From contig PGXU01000024.1 of assembly GCA_002839335.1 (NCBI GenBank), forward strand, positions 1 to 42,068: DNA of 42,068 nucleotides, read 5' to 3'. The stretch comes from Spirochaetae bacterium HGW-Spirochaetae-4. Lineage in GTDB: Bacteria; Spirochaetota; Spirochaetia; Sphaerochaetales; Sphaerochaetaceae. Shown in pieces: positions 26,746 through 36,145 of the stretch. Below the pieces are notes generated by a model. It was not told the origin of the DNA. It saw only the letters and a program-made list of their open reading frames with translations, and searched no databases. A program made the translations under genes and the position numbers. Every line of letters starts with the position of its first letter. Positions within the stretch are counted from its first letter, which is position 1.

Positions 26746-28182
26746 GGTTTGTTCCAACCGTTTGGGATAATGGTAGCCGGTGAACGATTCGAACTGCAAC
26801 TTGCCCTGCCGGATAAGCATATCGATACCAAACAGCAGCTTGCAACCCGATTTGTGTGCCCGATCCAACATTTTCGTATACTTCGGCCGATAGACCAGTT
26901 CGTACACTGTCTGGTTCTTGTTGAATTTGAAATCAGGGATCGGGTCACTATCGGAATCGGGGATCATTCCCACAGAAGTAGTCTGTACGATCAAATCCAC
27001 ATGTTCATAGTTCTTCGCATTGTCCAAACTATCGAATGCAGCCATGGTCTCGAGTGCAAGGTTCTTCGCCCTATCGACGTTCCTGTTGACGATGGTTACT
27101 TTGCACCCATGGTTGCGCAATGCCCAGACGACAGACCTGGCGGCACCTCCGGCACCGACAACCAGTGCGCTCTGGATGGTCTTGTTGTCGATATCCACCA
27201 ACAACGGATCCACAAAGCCATAATAATCGGTATTGGTTCCCATCCAAAGGTTTTTTGCCCGTACAACCGTATTGCAGCTACCTATCTGCTTCACTTCCCG
27301 AGTAATTTTGCCTAGATACGGAAGTACATTCTGCTTATGGGGCACGGTAACGGAAACACCGGAGATCTTTATCATTTCAGCCAGGATAAAAAAGGAACGT
27401 ACCGAATCCACGTGGAACGGTACATATATCGCATTGAAATTTATCCCCTTGAAACCGGGGTTCTGGATTTCAGGGGAAAATGAATGCAATACCGGATTCC
27501 CAATGACACCGAAGATATGCGTCCTATCGTCAACCGTATCGGCTCGATACAATTCCTTCATCTTCTGCGCCGAGATTTGGCCGGGGGCAACAGGAGTGTC
27601 GGCACAGTAGGTAAGCAGTGACCCTACCCTTTTGTATAGGATTCGTGACGGAAATCCGAAATCCCCCATACCAAGGACAATTTTTTCCCCTACTGCAGCC
27701 AATTCGGTCTTCACCCTGAACAGCGTGATCAAATCGAGCACAGATTGTGGAGTGACGGCCATTTTCGGAATGTCGCCTTTGGCTGCTATTTTGGAAATCC
27801 TATGGAAGATGTCGGAAGGCATACCGGTAAAATCATGTCTGGACCGGATAATCCTGATTTTACGTTCCCGAGCCTTCTGTTCAGTTGCGGAACGTTTGAC
27901 ATCGTCCTCTATATCCACATAGGCGAAGTTGCCGTCCAGACAGGATTCCAGAAGTGCTCCCCGCGATTTTTCGGAACCGACATACTTCCCACCATCGGAT
28001 TGTCTTCTACAGGTGAGAATTACGGGTAGATCAACCATGTCGGGAAATTTGGACGCAAGACTCCGGGAGGATTCATCCAAAAGATCGATACGCAACTCAA
28101 CCAAATCCACATATTCTCGATTGCGCTTGAACTGGGATATATTCTCTTCGATTGTACTACCAGAAAGAACCAAACAAATCAC
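26725..28182 (-). CDS. aroDE: Fused 3-dehydroquinate dehydratase and shikimate dehydrogenase
   Basis: The 485-residue bifunctional enzyme carries two steps of the shikimate pathway. The N-terminal half (to about 215) is a type I dehydroquinase, with the catalytic histidine in RHDF and the Schiff-base lysine in KMAVTP. The C-terminal half (about 225-480) is a shikimate dehydrogenase, with GNPVLHSFSP, the lysine in VTVPHK, the aspartate in NTDYYGF, and the NADP fold GAGGAARS. The same fusion is known from plants and some bacteria. I chose GTG at 28182 because GGAGG precedes it by seven bases and type I dehydroquinases start there; ATG at 28203 has no such site. Confidence 0.94.
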   Translation of the reverse strand: MICLVLSGSTIEENISQFKRNREYVDLVELRIDLLDESSRSLASKFPDMVDLPVILTCRRQSDGGKYVGSEKSRGALLESCLDGNFAYVDIEDDVKRSATEQKARERKIRIIRSRHDFTGMPSDIFHRISKIAAKGDIPKMAVTPQSVLDLITLFRVKTELAAVGEKIVLGMGDFGFPSRILYKRVGSLLTYCADTPVAPGQISAQKMKELYRADTVDDRTHIFGVIGNPVLHSFSPEIQNPGFKGINFNAIYVPFHVDSVRSFFILAEMIKISGVSVTVPHKQNVLPYLGKITREVKQIGSCNTVVRAKNLWMGTNTDYYGFVDPLLVDIDNKTIQSALVVGAGGAARSVVWALRNHGCKVTIVNRNVDRAKNLALETMAAFDSLDNAKNYEHVDLIVQTTSVGMIPDSDSDPIPDFKFNKNQTVYELVYRPKYTKMLDRAHKSGCKLLFGIDMLIRQGKLQFESFTGYHYPKRLEQTLHLKED

Positions 28183-28317
28183 CGGAGAGCCTCCATACCC
28201 CATTCAAAGTATTGACGCCAAGAAGGACTCCTTGCATCCCGATGCGCCGTTATGGTAACTTTCATAATACTCGTAACAACATGAATCTGCAACACCTTAC
28301 GACTATATGGGGAGTAC

Positions 28318-30291
28318 ATGGGCACACTTCAAGTACAAAATATCAATCTCGCTTTCGGTGACAGGGATTTGCTCAAGGATGTATCATTCACACTCTCCGA
28401 CAATTCGCGCTCCGCATTGACCGGTGGCAACGGTTCGGGCAAATCGACGCTATTACGAATAATCAGCGGCCAGATCGGAAGCGACCATGGAACGACAACG
28501 ATGGGCCGGAACATGCGCATTTCCTATCTGCCCCAGTCAGATATCGTACATGAAGCGAATACCGTCTATGTGGAGGTGGAAAAGGGATACCACCGTTTCA
28601 AGACTTACCTTGAACGTCAGCGGGAGATAGAGGCGAAGCTCGCCACCTGCACCGAGGACCGCGACTCCATTCCTTACTTGGAGGAATTGCACGATTTGCA
28701 GGAATTCCTGCTCCACAGCTCATATTATCGTCGACAGGCGGTAATCGAACAGATACTCAAGGGACTTGGATTTTCCCAGGAGGACAACCAGCGGCAATGC
28801 GACGAGTTCAGTGGTGGTTGGCAGATGCGTATCGCATTGGCAAAGGTGCTTGTCGAGGATCCGGATGTGATGTTGCTCGACGAGCCGACCAACTATCTCG
28901 ATATCGAAGCCAGGATATGGCTTCGTAATTACCTGAAACAGTATCGTGGGGCTGTCATGATCGTCTCCCACGACCAGGACTTTCTCGATGATACGGTGAC
29001 CGAGGTATATGAATTGTTCAACGGGAAATTGACCCGCTATAGCGGCAACTACTCCTCCTACCAACTCCAACGTGAACAGGAATTGGCCCAATTGGAGAAA
29101 GCTTACAAGAACCAACGCAAGGAATTGGAGAAGACCGAACAATTCATCGAACGGTTCCGATACAAAGCATCGAAGGCACGTCAGGTACAAAGTCGCGAGA
29201 AGCAACTTGAGAAAGTGGAAATCATTGAAATTCCACAACATCTTCGTAAGCTTTCATTCGCTTTTCCCCTCCCTCCCCATTGTGGAAACGATATCGTCAC
29301 GGTGGACAATCTGTCCAAGAGCTATGGCAGTCTGCAGATATTCAAAGACTTGTCCCTGATGGTAAACAAGGGGGACCGATTGGCCGTGACAGGTCGAAAT
29401 GGTGCCGGCAAATCGACTTTGTTGCGTATGCTGGCACAGATCGATAGTGAATTCTCAGGCACGATTGGCCTTGGAACAGGGGTACAAGTCGGATATTTCG
29501 CACAGGATACCGAACACACCCTCAATTATGGCAATACGATTCTTGAAGAGGTGGAAACGATTTCGGATACGTCGGACATTCCCCGACTCAGATCATTGCT
29601 CGGATCGTTTCTCTTCAGTGATGACGATGTGGACAAGAAGGTGTCGGTACTTAGCGGCGGGGAACGCAGCAGACTTGCGTTGCTGAAGATACTGTTGCAC
29701 CCTGCCAATCTGCTTATTCTCGACGAACCGACAAACCATCTCGATATCAATGCCAAGCAAATGCTTCTGCAGGCACTCCGCCAGTACAAGGGGACTGTGG
29801 TGTTCGTTTCCCACGATACGCATTTCATCAAGAATATCGCCAACCGCATCCTCTATCTGAGTGAGGATGCCCCTGAATTCTTTGAAGGCGACTACGATTA
29901 CTTCTCATGGAAACTCGAACAAAAGGAGGCCATTGAACAGTTGCCCTCCGAGGATCGGAACGTTGGCGAATCAGGTAAATCCCAGGCTAAGGAAACAGCC
30001 GCCATTTCATGGAAAGAAACCAACCGCATCAAGAACCGGTTGAGGAACATGCATGATGAGGCTGAGGAACTGCTGGAAGCCATAGCCGGGAAGGAACGGG
30101 AAAAGATCAAGATACTCGATGACATGTCTTTGGAAAAGAATTATTCCAACAGTGAATCCATCACCCGCCTCTTGCGACAAAAGGAAAAACTGGAAGTTGA
30201 ACACGGGCACATGGAGGAACAATGGTTGTTGTTGCATCAAGAGATAGATGAAATGGAGGCACTACTTGGCATTCACGATTCCGGAAATTGA
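28318..30291 (+). CDS. ABC-F family ATPase
   Basis: The 657-residue protein has two ABC domains and no membrane segments. The first has Walker A GGNGSGKST (36-44), signature FSGGWQMR and LLDEPTNYLD; the second has GRNGAGKST, LSGGERSR and LDEPTNHLD. A charged helical linker lies between them, and a coiled-coil tail (about 560-645) follows. ABC-F proteins act on the ribosome, aiding stalled translation or giving resistance to antibiotics bound at the peptidyl-transferase centre. The layout is like Uup/YdiF/YfmR proteins; the subfamily is not settled. GGGGAG precedes the ATG. Its 3' end overlaps maf by 44 bases. The 135 bases upstream to aroDE hold no convincing promoter. Confidence 0.93.
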   Translation: MGTLQVQNINLAFGDRDLLKDVSFTLSDNSRSALTGGNGSGKSTLLRIISGQIGSDHGTTTMGRNMRISYLPQSDIVHEANTVYVEVEKGYHRFKTYLERQREIEAKLATCTEDRDSIPYLEELHDLQEFLLHSSYYRRQAVIEQILKGLGFSQEDNQRQCDEFSGGWQMRIALAKVLVEDPDVMLLDEPTNYLDIEARIWLRNYLKQYRGAVMIVSHDQDFLDDTVTEVYELFNGKLTRYSGNYSSYQLQREQELAQLEKAYKNQRKELEKTEQFIERFRYKASKARQVQSREKQLEKVEIIEIPQHLRKLSFAFPLPPHCGNDIVTVDNLSKSYGSLQIFKDLSLMVNKGDRLAVTGRNGAGKSTLLRMLAQIDSEFSGTIGLGTGVQVGYFAQDTEHTLNYGNTILEEVETISDTSDIPRLRSLLGSFLFSDDDVDKKVSVLSGGERSRLALLKILLHPANLLILDEPTNHLDINAKQMLLQALRQYKGTVVFVSHDTHFIKNIANRILYLSEDAPEFFEGDYDYFSWKLEQKEAIEQLPSEDRNVGESGKSQAKETAAISWKETNRIKNRLRNMHDEAEELLEAIAGKEREKIKILDDMSLEKNYSNSESITRLLRQKEKLEVEHGHMEEQWLLLHQEIDEMEALLGIHDSGN

Positions 30292-30880
30292 TAGCGATTT
30301 TTCCCTATTGCTCCCCTCGGTGGTGCTGGCATCTCAGTCTCCTGGTCGCAAGGCCCTGTTGGAACGCCTTGGCTGCAAGGTTCTGGCAATTCCAACCGAC
30401 AGCGACGAATATCATGGAGGAACTGTAGGCAAAGAGGTTGTGGAGCACTTGGCGGTACGGAAAATGGAGAATTTCATGAGTAGGCACGGGACCCAATCCT
30501 TACCTGTTCTCACCGCGGATACTCTCGTTGGTTGCAACGGATTGCTCATTGGGAAAGCACAAGATCGCGAGGAAGCAAGATACCACATGGAATTGTTCTC
30601 AGGAAAAACCCATTCGGTCTATTCTGGTTTTTCCCTATGGTTGCCTGCCGAATCCGGAAACCCGCCAAAGATTGTCAGTGGCAGCGACGAAGCCTTGGTT
30701 ACGTTCAGACCTATAGGACAAGACGAACTCGAACCCTATCTCGAGACCGGGGATTGGAAGGGTGCCGCAGGTTCCTACCGTATCCAAGGTTTGGCAAATA
30801 TGTTCATTGCGTCGGTTTTGGGCGATTATGCTACCGTCGTGGGCTTGCCAATAAAGGCGATTTCTGCCATATTGTCTTAA
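30248..30880 (+). CDS. maf: Maf-family nucleotide pyrophosphatase
   Basis: The 210-residue protein has the Maf start LPSVVLASQSPGRKALLERLG, TADTLVG with the catalytic aspartate, and the GAAGSYRIQG and GLPI segments. Maf proteins hydrolyse dTTP, UTP or modified nucleotides to monophosphates and were first tied to septum inhibition. It starts 44 bases inside the ABC-F gene and carries about 20 extra N-terminal residues before the family core; no later good start was seen. Cotranscription with the ABC-F gene is very likely. Confidence 0.92.
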   Translation: MKWRHYLAFTIPEIDSDFSLLLPSVVLASQSPGRKALLERLGCKVLAIPTDSDEYHGGTVGKEVVEHLAVRKMENFMSRHGTQSLPVLTADTLVGCNGLLIGKAQDREEARYHMELFSGKTHSVYSGFSLWLPAESGNPPKIVSGSDEALVTFRPIGQDELEPYLETGDWKGAAGSYRIQGLANMFIASVLGDYATVVGLPIKAISAILS

Positions 30881-30911
30881 CCGAGCTGTCTTTGACGGAG
30901 CGGAATATCCA

Positions 30912-30980
30912 CCTTAGGGTGAGAAATAGCGAAGGGGACGGGATTTTTTTATGCCCTAAGGGCATTCTATTAAACCCGTC
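30912..30980 (+). promoter_or_regulatory. Possible structured leader of rpsB
   Basis: Between maf and rpsB, GACGGG (30937-30942) pairs with CCCGTC (30975-30980), enclosing a hairpin ATGCCC-TAA-GGGCAT (30951-30965) beside seven T. CCTTAGGG (30912-30919) is complementary to CCCTAAGG (30954-30961), so an alternative fold exists. It sits directly before the AGGAGG of rpsB. Ribosomal protein S2 represses its own operon through a leader in other bacteria, so a similar switch is plausible. The fold is by eye. Confidence 0.45.
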
Positions 30981-30992
30981 ACAGGAGGAACT

Positions 30993-31922
30993 GTGTCCGT
31001 AGTCACCATGAAAAGCCTGCTTGAATCAGGCGTACATTTTGGTCACCAGACCAAAAGATGGAATCCAAAAATGGCCCGCTTCATTTTTTCCGAGAGAAAC
31101 GGGATCCATATCATTGACCTGCAGAAGACAAGCACTTGTATCGTCGAAGCCTATGAGGCTGTGCGTTCACAAGTCAAGCAGGGCAAGTCTATTCTGTTCA
31201 TCGGAACGAAGAAGCAAGCTCAACAAACTATCGAAAACGAAGCTAAACGTTGTGGCATGCCCTATGTGAACAACCGCTGGCTCGGTGGTATGCTTACAAA
31301 CTTCACCACAATCAAGAAATCCATCAACCGTCTCAAAAAGCTTGAGAAGGAAGAAGTCGATGGTACATTCGCAAGTTATACAAAAAAAGAAATTGCCCTT
31401 CACCTCAAGGAGAAGGCAAAACTTGAAAAGAACCTTGGTGGAATCAAGGAAATGAAGGATCTGCCCGGTGCAATCTTCATCATTGATACCAAAAAGGAAG
31501 CTATTGCTGTATCGGAGGCAAAACGTCTCGGAATCCCAGTAATTGCTGTTGTAGATACCAACTGTGATCCTACCAACATCGATTACCCGATTCCGGGCAA
31601 TGATGATGCTATCCGCGCAATTTCGCTGTTCGTCGAGATCATCGCGAATGCAGTGCTTGATGCAGATAAGGAAGTTGGAATCGAAATTATTGAAACCCTC
31701 CCTGAAATCGAATCCACAGAGTCCGACGTTGCGAAAGAGGAAGTGGTTGAAGATGAGGAAGAGGTGGTCTTTGCCACAGATGATGAAGATACCGATTTCA
31801 CCAAATTCGAGGTTGTAGAAGAAAAGTCCACAGATATCGATGAAGAAGTCCCCAAAGTCAAGAGTGTAAAAGTTACCGAGGGTGGCATTGAAGTCGATGA
31901 AGAAATTCTGTACAAGGACTAA
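30993..31922 (+). CDS. rpsB: 30S ribosomal protein S2 with acidic tail
   Basis: S2 (309 residues) binds the 30S head-body junction. The core shows [31 protein letters not shown] and [21 protein letters not shown]. The protein starts at GTG 30993 with AGGAGG upstream. The core ends near residue 230; the remaining ~80 residues are an acidic extension rich in E, D and V (such as [21 protein letters not shown]), beyond the usual length. First gene of a run with tsf, frr, uppS, cdsA, dxr and rseP. Confidence 0.97.
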   Translation: MSVVTMKSLLESGVHFGHQTKRWNPKMARFIFSERNGIHIIDLQKTSTCIVEAYEAVRSQVKQGKSILFIGTKKQAQQTIENEAKRCGMPYVNNRWLGGMLTNFTTIKKSINRLKKLEKEEVDGTFASYTKKEIALHLKEKAKLEKNLGGIKEMKDLPGAIFIIDTKKEAIAVSEAKRLGIPVIAVVDTNCDPTNIDYPIPGNDDAIRAISLFVEIIANAVLDADKEVGIEIIETLPEIESTESDVAKEEVVEDEEEVVFATDDEDTDFTKFEVVEEKSTDIDEEVPKVKSVKVTEGGIEVDEEILYKD

Positions 31923-31945
31923 TACCTACAAGTAAGGAGTAACAC

Positions 31946-32788
31946 GTGGAAATTACCGCTGAGATTGTAAAAAAATTACGCGACGCCACTGGCGCCGGAA
32001 TGATGGATTGTAAGAAGGCTTTGGTACAGGCTGAAGGCGATTTTGCCAAAGCAGAGAAGATCCTCAAGGAAATGGGATTGGCCGCCGTTGCCAAACGGGC
32101 TGGTCGTGCGACCAACAATGGCCGTACATTCACCTTGGTTCAAGACGGCAAGGCTGTCATATTGGAAATGGCTTGTGAGACCGACTTCGTTGCACGTAAT
32201 GAAGATTTTGTCGCACTTGGTGAAGAACTCTGCAAGGATGTTGTCGCCAACGGCTATACCACCATCGTTCCTGAAATGGAAGCAAAGGTTCAGGACTTGA
32301 TCACCAAAATCAAGGAGAACATGTCTCTCAAGAGATTTGAGTCTATCGATGTTGCTGAAAACCAATTTGTTTCACAGTATGTGCACGGCGAGGGTTCGTT
32401 GGCCGTACTTGTAAAGTTCGAATCGGACAAGAGTGAAGCTTTTGCCCAGGATTCGGTCAAAGAGTTCGCGTTCGACTGCGCATTGCATGTCGCGGCGTTC
32501 TCTCCCCGCTTCTTGGATAGTTCGGAGGCAGATGAAGCCTACGTGAAAGAACAGACAGAGATTTTTACGAACCAGACCCTTGCATTGGGCAAGCCCGAGA
32601 AGGTTGTCGCTGGTATCGTACAGGGCAAGTTGAACAAACACTTCAGTGAAGTTTGTTTCTTGCAACAGCCGTTCGTCAAAGACGACAGCCAATCTGTCGA
32701 GAAGGTACTCGCCGCTCTTTCAAAGGACGTCGGGGCCAAGCTTTCGATCACCGGATTCACGTATTATCGTGTTGGGGTCGAAGAGTAG
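31946..32788 (+). CDS. tsf: Elongation factor Ts
   Basis: The 280-residue guanine-nucleotide exchange factor recycles EF-Tu-GDP. Seen: LRDATGAGMMDCKKAL at the start and the core CETDFVARNEDF contact motif. It starts at GTG 31946 with AGGAG six bases upstream and lies 23 bases after rpsB. Length is typical. A terminator-like hairpin follows it before frr, which may reduce read-through. Confidence 0.97.
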   Translation: MEITAEIVKKLRDATGAGMMDCKKALVQAEGDFAKAEKILKEMGLAAVAKRAGRATNNGRTFTLVQDGKAVILEMACETDFVARNEDFVALGEELCKDVVANGYTTIVPEMEAKVQDLITKIKENMSLKRFESIDVAENQFVSQYVHGEGSLAVLVKFESDKSEAFAQDSVKEFAFDCALHVAAFSPRFLDSSEADEAYVKEQTEIFTNQTLALGKPEKVVAGIVQGKLNKHFSEVCFLQQPFVKDDSQSVEKVLAALSKDVGAKLSITGFTYYRVGVEE

Positions 32789-32802
32789 TTAGTGTAATTC
32801 GA

Positions 32803-32836
32803 CCGCTCGGAATTCATTTCCGAGCGGCCTGTTTTT
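32803..32836 (+). terminator. Terminator-like hairpin between tsf and frr
   Basis: CCGCTCGGAA (32803-32812) and TTCCGAGCGG (32818-32827) form a perfect ten-pair stem with a five-base loop, then CCTG and five T. It lies only 12 bases before frr, whose GGAGG follows at 32837-32841. It would let rpsB-tsf be made in excess over the downstream genes. Confidence 0.8.
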
Positions 32837-32847
32837 GGAGGTTGTAT

Positions 32848-33402
32848 ATGCAATCGGTATTGGAAACATGTGAAGCTAAAATGAAGAAAAGTGTTGCCGC
32901 ACTTGCACAAGAGTATAGTGCTCTTCGTACAGGACGTGCCACCGCTGCTTTGTTCGATAAAATCAAAGTCGATTATTACGGTCAGGAGACTCCGCTATCG
33001 CAGGTAGCGAGTGTCTCCATCCCCGAGGCACGACTTGTGGTTATCCAGCCTTGGGACAAGACACTGCTGGCTCCGATCGAACGTGCCATCTTAAAATCGG
33101 AACTATCCTTGAATCCGAACAACGACGGAAAATTGTTACGCATCAATTTTCCACCCTTGACAGAAGATCGCCGCAAGGAACTCGCGAAGAGCTCGAAGAA
33201 CACTGCTGAACAAAGTAGGGTCGCAATTCGCAATATCAGACGCGAGGCAATCGACGAGATCAAGAAATTGCAAAAATCCGGCGATATTTCTGAAGATGAA
33301 CAGAAGGACCTTGAGAACAAAACCCAGAAAATGACCGACTCCTATATCGCCCAGATCAATGACCTGGCGACCGATAAGGAGAAAGAGATATTGGAAATCT
33401 GA
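32848..33402 (+). CDS. frr: Ribosome recycling factor
   Basis: The 184-residue protein splits post-termination ribosomes with EF-G. Seen: YSALRTGRATAALFDKIKVDYYG, PEARLVVIQPWDK, and the helical end. The ATG at 32848 was chosen because GGAGG sits six bases upstream and the length equals the family norm; an open frame to the left runs into tsf. It ends two bases before uppS. Confidence 0.96.
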   Translation: MQSVLETCEAKMKKSVAALAQEYSALRTGRATAALFDKIKVDYYGQETPLSQVASVSIPEARLVVIQPWDKTLLAPIERAILKSELSLNPNNDGKLLRINFPPLTEDRRKELAKSSKNTAEQSRVAIRNIRREAIDEIKKLQKSGDISEDEQKDLENKTQKMTDSYIAQINDLATDKEKEILEI

Positions 33403-33404
33403 AC

Positions 33405-34127
33405 GTGGGCAACCTCGAATTGGATGTACTCCCCGACATGTACCCAAAGCATGTTGGGGTAATCATGGACGGCAACGGGCGTTGGGCTACAAAACGGGGC
33501 TTGCCTCGCACCGCCGGCCATTATGAGGGTGTAAAAGCCGCGAAACGGGTCACCACCGAAGCGTCTCGTCTTGGCATCCCCTACATCACCTACTATGTTT
33601 TTTCCACGGAAAACTGGAATAGGCCGAAAAAAGAGGTCGCATACCTCATGGATCTCCTTGCCAGTCGACTATACAGTGAAATCGACTTTTACAAACGGGT
33701 CGGTGCGCGGGTCTTGATTCGTGGCGATATCACAACATTGACCAATGCTGCCCGTGATGCCGTGATCGCTACGCAAGATGCAACCGCACATCTTGATCGA
33801 CTTACCGTTTCCTTGGCCATAAGCCATGGTGGACATGATGAAATCGTCCGTTCGGTAAACCGGTGGTTGGAAAAACGTGCTGACGATGCTCGCATAACGG
33901 CAACAGATATCCGTTCGAATATTGACCTTGCCTTTATCCCTCCTGTCGACCTGATAATCCGCTCCGGCGGCGAAAAGCGATTGAGCAATTTCATGCTCTG
34001 GGATGCCGCCTATGCCGAATTTGCATTTTATGATACACTCTGGCCCGATTGGGGCGCTAAAGAATTACAATCGGCATGTGACGACTTCGCACACCGTGCC
34101 AGAAGGTTTGGAGGGGTTCCGACATGA
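33405..34127 (+). CDS. uppS: Undecaprenyl diphosphate synthase
   Basis: The 240-residue cis-prenyltransferase makes the C55 lipid carrier for cell-wall synthesis. Seen: VIMDGNGRWATKRG with the catalytic aspartate, FSTENWNRP, IIRSGGEKRLSNFMLWDAAYAE, and LWPDW. The GTG at 33405 lies just after the frr stop without a clear ribosome binding site; ATG at 33438 (MYPKHVGVIMDG) is an alternative start. Its 3' end overlaps cdsA by four bases. SHGGHDEI replaces the more common NYGGR motif. Confidence 0.95.
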   Translation: MGNLELDVLPDMYPKHVGVIMDGNGRWATKRGLPRTAGHYEGVKAAKRVTTEASRLGIPYITYYVFSTENWNRPKKEVAYLMDLLASRLYSEIDFYKRVGARVLIRGDITTLTNAARDAVIATQDATAHLDRLTVSLAISHGGHDEIVRSVNRWLEKRADDARITATDIRSNIDLAFIPPVDLIIRSGGEKRLSNFMLWDAAYAEFAFYDTLWPDWGAKELQSACDDFAHRARRFGGVPT

Positions 34128-34963
34128 CTAGTCTCGGAAAGCGATTGATACTTACCTTTACCAGTGTCCCTGCCCTCTTCAGCCTCATCTATTTCCTACC
34201 ACACTACCATCATCTGGGATTTGCCATTCTTACTGTACTCGCAGTATTCAGCGGCAGTTATGAAATGCGGGGAATGCTGTTCCGATCCGATGAAAAGCCA
34301 TTGGTACCCTATTGGACTCCGGTCCTTCTTCCAGCGATGCAATTCATCGAATCGGTGTATATGCCTACCATACCGATATTGGATATCACTTTCGTATTGT
34401 TGTTGATCGCCGGTTTTGCCAAAGAGATCTTCGTTGGAGCAAAAGACGATTTCTCCTCCACAATCGATCGTGTCGGTCGAACCGTATTCCTTTTGATCTA
34501 CCCCGGCTATTTTTCCATTTTCCTTATCCGTATCCTCCTACACCAACAAAGTACCAACCTGCTACTCATGTTGTTCCTATTGGTGTTTGGCAATGACACC
34601 TTTGCCTATGTATTCGGTATGTGGCTGGGAAAAAAGAATCGGAATATTGTCGCTGTCAGTCCGAACAAGAGTATTGCCGGCTTTATTGGCGGCATACTCT
34701 CCACCATGCTCTTAAGTCTCCTTTGGGTGCGCTTCATTCCTTCGATGCGTTCGATGTTCTCGCTGGGTGAGGCATTGTTGATTGGATTCCTTCTAGCGAT
34801 TGTCAGTGATATCGGGGATCTGGTCGAATCCGCATTCAAACGCGGAGCCAAAGTGAAAGACTCCGGTACCATAATTTTTGGAAGAGGTGGAATATTGGAT
34901 TCCATCGATTCACTCCTAGCGAGTGCGCCATTCTTTATCGTACTGGTTGCCCTGTTGTCCTGA
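34124..34963 (+). CDS. cdsA: Phosphatidate cytidylyltransferase
   Basis: CdsA makes CDP-diacylglycerol from phosphatidic acid and CTP at the inner membrane, feeding all phospholipids. The 279-residue protein has about eight hydrophobic helices and the C-terminal family region ESAFKRGAKVKDSGTIIF followed by GRGGILDSIDS. The usual pattern is PGHGGxLDRxD, so H is replaced by R and R by S here. The position between uppS and dxr is typical. Whether the changes alter activity is unknown. Confidence 0.88.
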   Translation: MTSLGKRLILTFTSVPALFSLIYFLPHYHHLGFAILTVLAVFSGSYEMRGMLFRSDEKPLVPYWTPVLLPAMQFIESVYMPTIPILDITFVLLLIAGFAKEIFVGAKDDFSSTIDRVGRTVFLLIYPGYFSIFLIRILLHQQSTNLLLMLFLLVFGNDTFAYVFGMWLGKKNRNIVAVSPNKSIAGFIGGILSTMLLSLLWVRFIPSMRSMFSLGEALLIGFLLAIVSDIGDLVESAFKRGAKVKDSGTIIFGRGGILDSIDSLLASAPFFIVLVALLS

Positions 34964-34975
34964 TTGGAAGGCGAA

Positions 34976-36145
34976 ATGCAAAACCGAACCAAGCGATCCG
35001 TCATAATTCTCGGTTGTACCGGCAGTATAGGAACGACCGCCTTGCGCGCACTTGAATCGCTGACCGAGTCCTTCGAAGTGGTGGGACTCAGTGCCCATTC
35101 GGCGGTAGGAGAGCTCACCCGGATCGCTCGGACCTGGAATTGCAAGAATGTGTGTATCTCAGGTGCCCGAGGGCTCGATTCCGAACATGTCGATTTCTTG
35201 GAAGGTACTTCCCTATATTTCGGAGAGCAAGGGATAGTCGATCTGATTCGAAATACCGATGCTGATATTGTCCTCAATGCCATAGCGGGTTCCAGTGGAC
35301 TTCCGGCAACGTTCGCGGCAATCGAAAACCATATGGATGTCGCACTCTCCAATAAGGAAAGCATCGTAATGGCCGGCAACCTGCTGTTCGAATATGCCGA
35401 CGACCATGGTGTCAAGATCATACCTGTCGATAGCGAACATAGTACCTTGTATGCGCTCTTGGAGGCCTTTGGCCCTTCGGCGGTGCATTCATTGGTACTC
35501 ACCGCTTCCGGCGGTCCTTTTCGGAATTATCCTCTGGACAAGATGTCTGAAATCACTGTTGGCATGGCAACGGCACATCCGACATGGAAAATGGGAGCGA
35601 AGATCTCAATCGACTCGGCAACATTGGCAAACAAGGGATTGGAAGTCATCGAAGCTTCCTTCCTCTTCGGATTCAGCCATGCATCCATCGAAGTCGTAAT
35701 TCACCCGCAAAGCGTGGTCCATTCATTGATCAGAATGCATAACGGCGCTTTGTATGCACAACTTTCACCACCTGACATGTCATTGCCCATCTTGTCGGCA
35801 CTCTCCGACAAAAAGGTAGAGCTGCATAACATTGTACATCCCTTGGACTTCTCCAACTTGATCCTCGGTTTCCAGAAGCCTGATCATATCCGTTTTCCTT
35901 TGTTGCCTCTCGCTTTCGATTGTGCCAGGGAGCAGCGGGGATATCCTATCGCATACAATGCGGCGAATGAAATCGCAGTCCAGGCATTTGTCAAAGGTGA
36001 AATAACCTTCGATAAGATTGTTCGTGTCGTAGGCGATACACTTGCACACGATTGGCATTTCGGATTCTCATCGATGGAAGACATCTTGGGAATCGATTCG
36101 CAAGCCCGTTCACTCGCTGCACAAGTTGTGGGAAATATAAGCTGA
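34976..36145 (+). CDS. dxr: 1-deoxy-D-xylulose 5-phosphate reductoisomerase
   Basis: The 389-residue enzyme makes methylerythritol 4-phosphate, the committed step of the non-mevalonate isoprenoid pathway, using NADPH. Seen: LGCTGSIGTTALRALE, SNKESIVMAG, PVDSEHSTLYALLE and TASGGPFR. The ATG at 34976 follows GGAAGGCG; a TTG at 34964 is less likely. Its product leads to the substrate of UppS two genes upstream. The stop overlaps the rseP start by one base. Confidence 0.97.
   Translation: MQNRTKRSVIILGCTGSIGTTALRALESLTESFEVVGLSAHSAVGELTRIARTWNCKNVCISGARGLDSEHVDFLEGTSLYFGEQGIVDLIRNTDADIVLNAIAGSSGLPATFAAIENHMDVALSNKESIVMAGNLLFEYADDHGVKIIPVDSEHSTLYALLEAFGPSAVHSLVLTASGGPFRNYPLDKMSEITVGMATAHPTWKMGAKISIDSATLANKGLEVIEASFLFGFSHASIEVVIHPQSVVHSLIRMHNGALYAQLSPPDMSLPILSALSDKKVELHNIVHPLDFSNLILGFQKPDHIRFPLLPLAFDCAREQRGYPIAYNAANEIAVQAFVKGEITFDKIVRVVGDTLAHDWHFGFSSMEDILGIDSQARSLAAQVVGNIS

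Noticed and set aside
2021..30291. A defence island or CRISPR-like system around the helicase or NTPase genes
   Set aside because: No nuclease, toxin, methyltransferase with restriction partner, or repeat-spacer array is visible; TrmB and Maf are housekeeping genes.
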